This document shows positions 1-7,390 of a DNA stretch of 64,000 nucleotides, one piece after another; position 1 is the stretch's first letter; each line of letters starts with the position of its first letter. The notes under the pieces are model-generated. The model was not told the DNA's origin. It did not search any database and saw only the letters and a program-made list of their open reading frames with translations. The position numbers and the translations under genes are program-made. The DNA is from Pseudomonadota bacterium (lineage in GTDB: Bacteria > Pseudomonadota > Alphaproteobacteria > Caulobacterales > Caulobacteraceae), in the NCBI GenBank assembly GCA_963205025.1, contig CAUJHO010000061.1:1-64000 (forward strand), given 5' to 3'.

Positions 1-2
1 AA

Positions 3-35
3 GCCGGCTATGGCCGTGGCGCTCCGCGCGGCTAG
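3..35 (+). CDS. C-terminal end of an upstream gene (partial)
   Basis: The first bases read in frame as AGYGRGAPRG followed by a TAG stop at 33-35, seven bases before the next ATG. Gly/Arg-rich tails of this kind are common at the C-terminus of RNA-binding proteins and helicases, but ten residues cannot identify a family. It could also be chance open frame; the short spacing to the next gene favours a real, co-oriented neighbour. Confidence 0.4.
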   Translation, partial: AGYGRGAPRG

Positions 36-41
36 GTACCC

Positions 42-1244
42 ATGAGTGACTCAAAAAGGGCCGGCATTGCGCCGGCCCGGCCTTGGGCGTCGGACGCCCT
101 CTCCTGGCTGATCGGCCCGACCAGCCATCAGGAGTTCTTCGACCGCTATTATGAGCGTGAGGCCCTGATCGTGCCGCGCGACGAGCCGGATCGATTCGCG
201 CCCTTGCTGTCGATCGCCCACATCGACGGCCTGATCGCCTCGGCGGACCTGCGCTCGAACATGATCGACCTGGCCGACGCCGGCCGCGAGCTGGATCGCG
301 AGCAATGGATCATGGACGGCGGCGCGGTCGACCGGGCGGTCGTCGCGCACCAGCATGCGCTGGGGGCGACCATCATCCTGCAGCAGCTACACCTGTCGGA
401 CCCCGATCTGGCGGCCTTCTGCCGGGCCATGGAGAAGACCTTCTCCTGTCATGTCCAGACCAACATCTATCTGACCCCGCCGTCGGCCCAGGGCTTCCAC
501 ACCCACTATGACAACCACGACGTCTTCGTGCTGCAAGTCGAGGGCGAAAAACGCTGGCGTCTGTATGGAACGCCGGTGGCCACGCCCTATCGCGGCGAAG
601 GCTTCGAGCGGGGCAAGTACGACCTGGGCGAGGTCACCGGCGAGTTTGTGCTCAAGGCCGGCGACTGTGCCTATGTGCCACGCGGCCTGGTTCACGACGC
701 CTCGACCTCGGGTGACGGCCCGTCGCTGCACATCACCTGCGGCCTGATCGTCAAGACCTGGGCCGAGGTCGCGCTGGAGGCGGTCTCCGAGGTCGCCCTG
801 AGCGAGCCGGAGTTCCGGCGCAGCCTGCCGCCCGGCTACGCCAATCGTGATTTCAACCGGACCGAGGCGCGGGCCCTGTTCGCGCGCCTGATGACGCGGC
901 TGTCCGAACAGGCGACGATGGACAATGCCTTCGACCTGATGGTCGACAGCTTCATCCGGTCTCGCGATTCCGACATCGCCGGGGCGGTCGTGTCCGGGGC
1001 CCGGCCGCTGGACCCGGCCCAGGCCTATATCGTCAAGCCGATCATCCCTTGGCGACTGGCCGAGGACGGCGACCGCCTGGTGCTGATCGCGCCGGGTGGC
1101 GACCTCGACATCAAGGAGGCCGAGATCGAGGCCTATCGGCGCGCCCTGTCCGGCGAGCCGTTCGTCCTGGCCGACCTGAAGCTGGAGGACGCCGAAAAGA
1201 TGCTGCGCCGCCTGATCGCTTTCGGCGTCATCGAGCCGGCCTAG
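42..1244 (+). CDS. JmjC/cupin-4 domain oxygenase, possible ribosomal oxygenase
   Basis: A 400-residue protein with the double-stranded beta-helix of Fe(II)/2-oxoglutarate oxygenases. The iron triad is visible as H155-x-D157 (in GFHTHYDNHDVF) and H218 (in YVPRGLVHDA). The segment after the HxD, with EGEKRWRLY, is typical of the COG2850 group that includes YcfD/RoxA, which hydroxylates an arginine of ribosomal protein L16. The C-terminal 150 residues form the mixed dimerisation and winged-helix-like part seen in that group. Substrate is therefore inferred, not shown. Its TAG stop shares the four bases CTAG with the stop of the convergent enoyl-CoA hydratase gene. Confidence 0.8.
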   Translation: MSDSKRAGIAPARPWASDALSWLIGPTSHQEFFDRYYEREALIVPRDEPDRFAPLLSIAHIDGLIASADLRSNMIDLADAGRELDREQWIMDGGAVDRAVVAHQHALGATIILQQLHLSDPDLAAFCRAMEKTFSCHVQTNIYLTPPSAQGFHTHYDNHDVFVLQVEGEKRWRLYGTPVATPYRGEGFERGKYDLGEVTGEFVLKAGDCAYVPRGLVHDASTSGDGPSLHITCGLIVKTWAEVALEAVSEVALSEPEFRRSLPPGYANRDFNRTEARALFARLMTRLSEQATMDNAFDLMVDSFIRSRDSDIAGAVVSGARPLDPAQAYIVKPIIPWRLAEDGDRLVLIAPGGDLDIKEAEIEAYRRALSGEPFVLADLKLEDAEKMLRRLIAFGVIEPA

Positions 1245-2038
1245 TCGCCCGTGAACTGCCCCGGCCGCTTCTCGATGACGGCCTGAACCCCCTCGATATG
1301 GTCGTCGGTGAGGTGGGCCAGGGCCTGAACCGCCGCCGACATCTCCAGCAGTTGGTCAAAATTTGCGTCACGACCCTGGCGCAGCAGGGCCTTGGCCATG
1401 CGAACCGCGCGCGGCGGCTGACCGGCAACCTGGTCGGCCAGTTTCAGGACCTCGTCCATCAGGGCGGCAGCCGGCACCACCCGGTTGACCAGACCCCAGG
1501 CCAGGGCTGTGTCCGCGTCGATCGCCTCGCCGGTGAACAGCATTTCGGCGGCCCGCGCGTAGCCGACGTTGCGGGGCAGCAGCCAGGCCCCGCCGTCACC
1601 CGGGATCAGGCCCAGCTTGATGAAGGGCACGCCAAACCGCGCCTCGGTCGAGGCCAGCCGAATATCCGCCAGTCCGGCAATGTCGCACCCCAGACCCATG
1701 GCCGGCCCGTTGACCGCCGCAATCAGGGGCACCTCCAGGCCATAAAGTGCGCGCACAATCCGGTGTACGACCCGGCGATAGCGTTCGCGGATGGCCGCGC
1801 CGGAGCCTTCAAACAGGGCCGCGCGCCCGGCCATGGCCTTCAGGTCGCCGCCGGCCGAAAAGGCCCGCCCGGCCCCGGTCAGGATCGCAACGCTGATGCC
1901 CGGATCACCGTTGATGGCTTCACAAACTGCCGCGAAGGCGTCGCCGTCTTCGAGGTCCGGCAGGGCGTTCAGCCGGTCCGGTCGGTTCAGGGTCAGGACC
2001 ATGACCCGCCCCCGGCGCTCGGTTTCGATCAGGCTCAT
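1241..2038 (-). CDS. enoyl-CoA hydratase/isomerase family protein
   Basis: Crotonase-fold enzyme of 265 residues, presumably hydrating enoyl-CoA in beta-oxidation or a related acyl-CoA pathway. The start chosen gives MSLIETERRGRVMVLTLNRP, the usual crotonase N-terminus, preceded by GAGGAG at good spacing; an in-frame extension upstream lacks such a site. The oxyanion-hole segments AFSAGGDLKAM and NGPAMGLGCDIAGLADIR are present. Downstream of the second, the position of the second catalytic acid lies in KLGLIPGDGGAWLLPR, where the usual E/G pattern is altered, so the exact reaction is uncertain. Stand-alone, convergent with the JmjC gene. Confidence 0.85.
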   Translation of the reverse strand: MSLIETERRGRVMVLTLNRPDRLNALPDLEDGDAFAAVCEAINGDPGISVAILTGAGRAFSAGGDLKAMAGRAALFEGSGAAIRERYRRVVHRIVRALYGLEVPLIAAVNGPAMGLGCDIAGLADIRLASTEARFGVPFIKLGLIPGDGGAWLLPRNVGYARAAEMLFTGEAIDADTALAWGLVNRVVPAAALMDEVLKLADQVAGQPPRAVRMAKALLRQGRDANFDQLLEMSAAVQALAHLTDDHIEGVQAVIEKRPGQFTGD

Positions 2039-2142
2039 CGGCGGCTCCTCGTCTGGTCGTGGCCTAGACCGGGGCAGCCAGGCGAGCAAGCCGCCCCAGG
2101 CCGGGTCGTCACAGGCTTCGGGGTGTTCTATAGCCGGATGAC

Positions 2143-2343
2143 ATGATCCCGGCTCCCGTCACCACCCCGTGCGTCAAGGTCTGTATCGTCGATGGCGAGA
2201 GCGGCCTGTGTCTGGGCTGCTATCGGTCGCTGCAAGAGATCGCTGGCTGGTCGCGCCTGGCCGACGACACCCGCGATGCCATCATGGCCGACCTGCCCGG
2301 GCGACGCAGTCGGATCGACCCGGCCAAGCTGGGTCCGGCCTGA
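2143..2343 (+). CDS. DUF1289 small cysteine protein
   Basis: A 66-residue protein with the DUF1289 signature: TPCVKVCIVDGESGLCLGCY followed by RSLQEIAGWSRL. Four cysteines (two CxxxC/CxxC-like pairs) suggest a small metal or Fe-S site, which is inference. Members are widespread in proteobacteria and have no established role. It lies between the divergent crotonase gene and the aspartic protease gene. Confidence 0.85.
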   Translation: MIPAPVTTPCVKVCIVDGESGLCLGCYRSLQEIAGWSRLADDTRDAIMADLPGRRSRIDPAKLGPA

Positions 2344-2420
2344 TTCACCGGATAACAACCCGGCCGCGCTAGTCTGATCCAAAGGTCGGGAAACGACCGG
2401 TGTGGGGTGTAGGCGTGAAG

Positions 2421-2879
2421 ATGTTCAAACGCATGGGTATCATGGCGATGGCCGTGGCCGGCGCGCTGGGCGCCGCCGGCGCGGTCGTGGCCGTCGATGG
2501 ATCTGCCGGCCCGGCCGATGTGGTGCTTCCCGTCGCCGAGGACGGCCACTTCTGGGCCCAGGGGTCGACCGACGGCGGTAGCGTCCGCCTGCTAGTCGAT
2601 ACCGGCGCGACGCGCGTGTCCCTGACCCGTCAGGATGCCGAACGCCTGGGCGTCAGCCTGGCCGATGACGCCTTCACCCAGAGCGTTCTGACGCCGGGCG
2701 GCGAGACGCCGGTGGCGGCCGTCACCCTGCCCTGGCTGGCTGTCGGCGCAGCCCGGCTGGAGAATGTCGAGGCCGTGGTCTTCCAGCAGGGGCTCGGCCA
2801 CTCCCTCCTGGGCATGAGCTTCCTGGGGCGACTGGAGGGCTACGGCGTCTCAGCCGGCTCGATGCGCCTGCAAGGCTAG
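2421..2879 (+). CDS. retropepsin-like aspartic protease (clan AA), membrane-anchored
   Basis: A 152-residue protein beginning with a hydrophobic segment (residues 4-25, GIMAMAVAGALGAAGAVVAV) that should anchor or export it. The catalytic motif LLVDTGAT is followed by VSLTRQDAERLGV, the layout of the TIGR02281 family of single-domain bacterial retropepsins, which must dimerise to form the active site. The second hallmark, a hydrophobic stretch ending LLGMSFLGRL, is present. In-frame GTG codons at 2400 and 2415 would add a few residues; none of the starts has a convincing Shine-Dalgarno site. Its stop overlaps that of the next gene in the four bases CTAG. Confidence 0.8.
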   Translation: MFKRMGIMAMAVAGALGAAGAVVAVDGSAGPADVVLPVAEDGHFWAQGSTDGGSVRLLVDTGATRVSLTRQDAERLGVSLADDAFTQSVLTPGGETPVAAVTLPWLAVGAARLENVEAVVFQQGLGHSLLGMSFLGRLEGYGVSAGSMRLQG

Positions 2880-3562
2880 AACCGCCAGGTCAGACCCACC
2901 TGGACAACCGGATAGATCCGGTAGTCCTGGGCCTCGTCCTCGATGCGGCCCTCTTCAATGCGGAGCTGGGACTGGAGGATCGGGTCGCTGGACAGGGTCC
3001 CGCCGACCGAGTTCATGTGGATTTCCGGCGACGGGCCAACCGCCACCCCGGCCGCCACACGCCATCCCAGCCCTCGAACGCGGCCGAAGGTCGAATCCCA
3101 TCCCGTGCTGACGGCCACGGCGCGATCGCCGAGGTCCGCTTCACCCTGGAGCCGCCCGATCTGGGTCGGGGTGAAGGTCTGGTTGCCGATGGAGACGGGC
3201 GCGGACGGCTGTGCCGACAGGGCGACCGACCGCTCACCAAACAGGGCCCCGCCGCTGACGAAGAAGCTCGATTCCGCCGGATGAATCTGGACGAAGCCGC
3301 CGAGGACGCCGGAGTCCAGCTGGCCCCCATAGGTGATGTCGTCCACGCCCTGTTCGCGCTCGACATCGAGCTTCTCATAGGTGGCACGCAGGCTGATGTA
3401 GGAGGTCACCCGGAACTGGCCTTCGATATAGAGCCCGGTGGTGCCGATACCGGCTCCCATGGCAAAGCGGGTCGGCTCGCCAGGTCCGGGGGGCGCATAG
3501 GTCTGGGCCTGGGCCAGGCCGGCTGTACAGATGATCGGCAGGGCAAGAACGAGCGCGCGCAT
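2876..3562 (-). CDS. outer-membrane beta-barrel protein, unknown function
   Basis: A 228-residue precursor. The start MRALVLALPIICTAGLAQAQ gives a clean signal peptide with cleavage after AQA, and AAGGGGA-type Shine-Dalgarno sequence lies just upstream. The mature part alternates hydrophobic and polar residues (GLYIEGQFRVTSYISLRATY, WRVAAGVAVG) and ends in VGLTWRF: a C-terminal Phe is the BAM recognition signal for barrels. About eight strands fit the length, as in small OmpA/OmpW-like barrels. No family could be named. It is convergent with the aspartic protease gene and last in the leftward gene run. Confidence 0.7.
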   Translation of the reverse strand: MRALVLALPIICTAGLAQAQTYAPPGPGEPTRFAMGAGIGTTGLYIEGQFRVTSYISLRATYEKLDVEREQGVDDITYGGQLDSGVLGGFVQIHPAESSFFVSGGALFGERSVALSAQPSAPVSIGNQTFTPTQIGRLQGEADLGDRAVAVSTGWDSTFGRVRGLGWRVAAGVAVGPSPEIHMNSVGGTLSSDPILQSQLRIEEGRIEDEAQDYRIYPVVQVGLTWRF

Positions 3563-3621
3563 GGAGGTCCCCTTGTCTCGGGGCCACACTGGCGCGGCAT
3601 GGCTAAGGAAGCCTGAACGGC

Positions 3622-4446
3622 TCAGGCGGCCTTGATCAGGACCGCCAGGGCCGCCAGCGCCAGATACAAGGCAAAGGCGCGTCTCAGGGTCGTCCGGTTC
3701 ATCGCATGGGCCAGGCGCGCGCCCAGCGGGGCCACCGCCGTCGTCAGCAGACCCAGCACGACGGCGGCCGGCACATTGACATAGCCCAGCGACAGCGGCG
3801 GACGACCCGGCGCGTCCCAGCCGAACACCACAAATCCCAGGGTCGCCGCCAGTCCGATAGCGAAGCCGAAGCCCGAGGCCGTCGCCACGGCCTGATGGAT
3901 GGGTCGACCGCAGAGGGTCATGGTCATGCCGCCCAGGCTGCCGCCTCCGATGCCCATCATGGCCGACAGGCCGCCGATGACCGTGGCGATGACGCGCCGG
4001 CCCCAGCCGGTCGGCAGATCGCCGGCCAGCCGCCAGCCCTCCGGCGTCAGGCCCATCTGGACAGCGACCACCAGAAGACAGCCGCCATAGATCCAGCCCA
4101 GGCCCGACATCGGCACCAGGCCGGCGATCCCCGCTCCGATCAACGCACCGAACGCCACCCAGGGAGTCCAGGTCTTCAGCACGGTTTCATCGACGGCCCC
4201 GTGGGCCCGATGGGCGCTGAGCGAGCGCCAGCTGGTCGCCACGATGGTCAAGAGCGACGAGCCGATGGCCACATGCAGATTGCTCTCTCCGCCGACCCCC
4301 AGGAGCTCAAAGGCATAGAACAGGGCCGGCACCATCACCGTGCCGCCGCCGACGCCGAACAGGCCGGCGATCAGGCCCCCGAACAGGCCCGCCCCGATCA
4401 GGGCCGCCGCCAGCGTCGCCCAGTCGAGCAGGGTCAGGGCCTCCAC
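3622..4446 (-). CDS. sulfite exporter TauE/SafE family permease
   Basis: A 274-residue inner-membrane protein with about eight predicted helices in two repeats, each containing the family's glycine motif: GLIAGLFGVGGGTVMVPAL near residue 24 and GLSAMMGIGGGSLGGMTM near residue 157. The family exports small organosulfur or sulfonate anions; the substrate here is unknown. It starts with GTG two bases after the dusA stop, and no later start keeps the first helix, so translational coupling with dusA is likely. Confidence 0.85.
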   Translation of the reverse strand: MEALTLLDWATLAAALIGAGLFGGLIAGLFGVGGGTVMVPALFYAFELLGVGGESNLHVAIGSSLLTIVATSWRSLSAHRAHGAVDETVLKTWTPWVAFGALIGAGIAGLVPMSGLGWIYGGCLLVVAVQMGLTPEGWRLAGDLPTGWGRRVIATVIGGLSAMMGIGGGSLGGMTMTLCGRPIHQAVATASGFGFAIGLAATLGFVVFGWDAPGRPPLSLGYVNVPAAVVLGLLTTAVAPLGARLAHAMNRTTLRRAFALYLALAALAVLIKAA

Positions 4447-4448
4447 CC

Positions 4449-5465
4449 TCAGGCCGCCTGACGGCGGGCTTCGGCCTCGCGCACGGCGTCCAGCGCCCGG
4501 TCCAGAACCTCCAGACCCGCGCCGGGTTGATTGGCCTCGACCGTCAGGATGCGCCGGAACGCCCGCGCGCCGGGCCGACCATGCATGACCCCAAGCATGT
4601 GCCGGGTCATGGACGACAGAGGCACGCCGGCTGCTCGCCGCGACGCCAGATAGGGGCGATAGGCCTCGATCGCCGCGAACGGGCCGACGTCATCCGCTGC
4701 CAGGCCGAAGATGCGCCGATCCGCCTGACCCAACAGGGCCGGTTCGTGATAGGCGGCGCGCCCCAGCATCACCCCGTCCAGCGCCGGGCCCTCATCGGTT
4801 TCGGCCAGCAAGGCCTCGGCCTGATCCAGATCGGCGATGCCGCCGTTGATCGAGATCGACAGGCCGGGGCGCTCGCCCTTGAGCCGGCGCACCACGCCGT
4901 AGTCGAGCGGCGGCACATCGCGGTTTTCCTTGGGCGACAGCCCCTTCAGCCAGGCCTTGCGGGCATGGACGATGAAGGTGTCGACGCCGGCGTCGGCGCA
5001 GGCGGCAACCAGGGCGAACAGGCCTTCGTCCGTGGACTGATCATCGACGCCGATGCGGCATTTGACCGTCACAGGCACCGCCACCGCCGCTTTCATCGCC
5101 GCCATACAGGCCGCCACCAGTTCAGGCTCGCGCATAAGACAGGCCCCGAACCGGCCCGACTGGACCCGGTCGGACGGGCAGCCGACGTTCAGGTTGATCT
5201 CGGCATAGCCCTCGGCCTCGCCGATCCGCGCCGCCTCGGCCAGGTCGGCCGGGTCCGAGCCGCCGAGCTGGAGCGCCACCGGCTGTTCCAGGGGATCAAA
5301 CCCGATCAGCCGCGCGCGGTCGCCGTGAATCACAGCGCCGGTCGTCACCATCTCGGTATAGAGCAGGGCCTGGCGCGTGAAGGCGCGGTGAAACGCCCGG
5401 CAATGCCGGTCGGTCCAGTCCATCATGGGGGCCACCGACAATCGGCGCGCGCGCGTCAGATCCAT
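4449..5465 (-). CDS. dusA: tRNA-dihydrouridine synthase DusA
   Basis: FMN-dependent reductase that forms dihydrouridine in the D-loop of tRNA. The chosen start MDLTRARRLSVAPMMDWTDR matches the N-terminus of DusA proteins; a methionine 12 codons upstream is possible. DusA-specific signatures are YTEMVTTGAVIHGDR and LNVGCPSDRVQSGRFGACLM, the cysteine of the latter being the catalytic acid, together with the FMN phosphate-binding end SINGGI and MLGRAAY. The length of 338 residues is normal. It sits between cfa (37-base gap) and the TauE gene (2-base gap), on the same strand. Confidence 0.93.
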   Translation of the reverse strand: MDLTRARRLSVAPMMDWTDRHCRAFHRAFTRQALLYTEMVTTGAVIHGDRARLIGFDPLEQPVALQLGGSDPADLAEAARIGEAEGYAEINLNVGCPSDRVQSGRFGACLMREPELVAACMAAMKAAVAVPVTVKCRIGVDDQSTDEGLFALVAACADAGVDTFIVHARKAWLKGLSPKENRDVPPLDYGVVRRLKGERPGLSISINGGIADLDQAEALLAETDEGPALDGVMLGRAAYHEPALLGQADRRIFGLAADDVGPFAAIEAYRPYLASRRAAGVPLSSMTRHMLGVMHGRPGARAFRRILTVEANQPGAGLEVLDRALDAVREAEARRQAA

Positions 5466-5502
5466 GGCGGGCCACATAGGCCACGCCCCGCCCGGCTGCA
5501 AA

Positions 5503-6750
5503 TCAGGCCGGTTCGAGCGCCACCTGGATCACATTGGTCCGACCGGTGCGGAAGCCCGCCTCGCAATAGGCCAGATAGAACCGCCAGAGCCGCCGGAACT
5601 CCTCGTCGAAGCCCTGTCGGCGCAGCTCGCCCCAGTTCATCTCGAAGGTCCGGGCCCATTCCGCCAGGGTGCGGGCATAGTCCAGCCCAAAGCGGCGGAT
5701 GCTGGTGATCTTCAGGCCCGCCCGCTCGACCTCCTGGGCCAGCCTCGGCTCGGAAATCAGCATGCCGCCGGGGAAGATGTGCTGCTGGATGAAATCAACC
5801 CGCTTGCGGTAGCGGTCGAAAAACTGGTCATCGATGGTGATGATCTGCAGCGCCGCCTTGCCGTCAACGGCCAGACGCTCGCGGATGGTGCGGAAATAGT
5901 CGGGCCAGTATTCTTCGCCGACCGCCTCGAACATTTCGATGGAGGCGATGCGGTCAAAGGTGCCGGTCGCATCGCGATAGTCCTGAAACAGGATGTCGAC
6001 CTTGTCGTCGACCTCTTGCATCACCATCCGCTTTTTGGACCAGTCGAGCTGTTCGCGGCTGATGGTCAGGCCGGTGACGCGCGCATCATGGCGCAGGGCG
6101 GCGTGCTCGGCGAAGCCGCCCCAGCCGCAGCCGATCTCCAGCACGCTCTGGCCGGGCTGCAGATCCATGGCCTCGCACAGGGCGGCGTATTTGTTCATCT
6201 GGGCGAACCACAGGGTGTCCTGCTCTTTCAGAAACAGGGCCGACGAATAGCTCATCGTCGGGTCGAGCCACCACCGGTAGAAGTCGTTGCCCAGATCATA
6301 GTGGGCGTGGATGTTGCGCTGGGCCTGGCGCGGCGAGTTCCTGCGAAACAGGCTGTGACGCAGCCAGTTGACCGCCCGTATCACCGGGGCTCCGCGCGCG
6401 AGGCCCTTCAGCCGGTCGAAATTCGACGCCAGGGTCGTCAGCAGATCCGCCAGATGCGGCGTTTCCCACTCGCCGGCGATGTAGGATTCCGCCAGGCCGA
6501 TATCGCCCGCAGACATCACGCGGTCAGCGAAGGCCCAGTCATGCACGACGAGTTGGGCCGACGGGCCGCTTCCCCGGACCCCGAATTGGTCGGAACTGCC
6601 GTTCGGGTAGAGGATCTCGAACGTGCCATTCTTCCAGTCGCGCCCGACCGCGCGCAGAGCGGCCAGGAACAGGCGCGGCGGTTGCGACCGCGTGCGGGGG
6701 CCCACGGCAGGGACGAGGCTGTCACCAGACGGGCGGTTCCGAGCCGTCAT
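5503..6750 (-). CDS. cfa: cyclopropane-fatty-acyl-phospholipid synthase
   Basis: SAM-dependent enzyme that adds a methylene group across cis double bonds of membrane phospholipid acyl chains. The 415-residue protein has the N-terminal lipid-binding domain and a C-terminal Rossmann methyltransferase domain with motif I VLEIGCGWGGFAEHAA. The stretch NIHAHYDLGNDFYRWWLDPT, the cysteine in LAYCEAGF, and the bicarbonate-site residues in ASIEMFEAVGEEYW are all family hallmarks. It overlaps the upstream DUF2177 gene by ATGA and is probably co-expressed with it. Confidence 0.92.
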   Translation of the reverse strand: MTARNRPSGDSLVPAVGPRTRSQPPRLFLAALRAVGRDWKNGTFEILYPNGSSDQFGVRGSGPSAQLVVHDWAFADRVMSAGDIGLAESYIAGEWETPHLADLLTTLASNFDRLKGLARGAPVIRAVNWLRHSLFRRNSPRQAQRNIHAHYDLGNDFYRWWLDPTMSYSSALFLKEQDTLWFAQMNKYAALCEAMDLQPGQSVLEIGCGWGGFAEHAALRHDARVTGLTISREQLDWSKKRMVMQEVDDKVDILFQDYRDATGTFDRIASIEMFEAVGEEYWPDYFRTIRERLAVDGKAALQIITIDDQFFDRYRKRVDFIQQHIFPGGMLISEPRLAQEVERAGLKITSIRRFGLDYARTLAEWARTFEMNWGELRRQGFDEEFRRLWRFYLAYCEAGFRTGRTNVIQVALEPA

Positions 6751-7154
6751 GCTGATTTCACCAGGGCCCGGGTGACGACCACCGCAACCACCGAGGCCGT
6801 GGCCGTAGCAAAGGTGCCCCAGGCCAGGTCGATCAGGGTCAGATGCGTCGGCCAGACCCTGAGCGTCGCCTGATTGGTCAGGTCATAGGTGGCATAGGCC
6901 ACCAGACCGAACAGGGCCCCGCTCCCGAGCGCCTTGGCCAGGCCCCCGTCCTTGAGGGCCGGCAGGGTGACCAGCCAGGTCACGCCGATCAGATACAGAC
7001 CATAGAAGGCCAGGGCCGGGCCCCATCGCACCTGATCGGCCATGATCTCGCCAATGGCAGGGCGATACAGGCGCGGCGCGGCGTTCGACAGCCACAGAAA
7101 GTCGAGCGCGCCAAAGGCCACGGCAGCGGAGAGGAAGGCGACGACAGCTCTCAT
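6747..7154 (-). CDS. DUF2177 family membrane protein
   Basis: A 135-residue protein with four predicted transmembrane helices. The signatures GALDFLWLSNAAPRLYRP at the N-terminus and YATYDLTNQATLRVWP in the third helix are diagnostic of DUF2177. Function is unknown. In other proteobacteria the family is often found next to cyclopropane synthase and related lipid-modifying genes, as here, where its TGA overlaps the cfa ATG. A role in membrane lipid adaptation is inference from that context. Confidence 0.8.
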   Translation of the reverse strand: MRAVVAFLSAAVAFGALDFLWLSNAAPRLYRPAIGEIMADQVRWGPALAFYGLYLIGVTWLVTLPALKDGGLAKALGSGALFGLVAYATYDLTNQATLRVWPTHLTLIDLAWGTFATATASVVAVVVTRALVKSA

Positions 7155-7184
7155 TGTTCAGATCCTGACCGATCATAGACGATA

Positions 7185-7195
7185 GTGTCCGACAC
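7185..7195. promoter_or_regulatory. palindrome upstream of the DUF2177-cfa unit
   Basis: GTGTC-C-GACAC, a perfect 5-base inverted repeat centred on one base, 31 bases upstream of the DUF2177 start in a 236-base divergent region. It could be an operator for the leftward lipid operon; no regulator is identified. The rest of the 7155-7390 gap shows no other clear element. Confidence 0.25.
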
Positions 7196-7390
7196 CCCAG
7201 ACCGTTCCCGCAACCGAGCCGAAAAGCATTACGGCGGCGCGGACACTGTGGCTCAAGGGCATCGGCTATCGCCGGAAACCACCGCCGCCGGCCGATCCGG
7301 TGTCGGCGGCCTGCGTCCCGGCGCCCTGAGGCCGCAATTCGGCCATGAGTTGTGCCGCCCACTGGCTGCATCAACGGGTGGAGGTCGATC

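Noticed and set aside
2039..2089. Longer N-terminus for the enoyl-CoA hydratase
   Set aside because: The extra 17 residues are Pro/Arg-rich and the internal ATG has GAGGAG at the right distance and begins the conserved domain.
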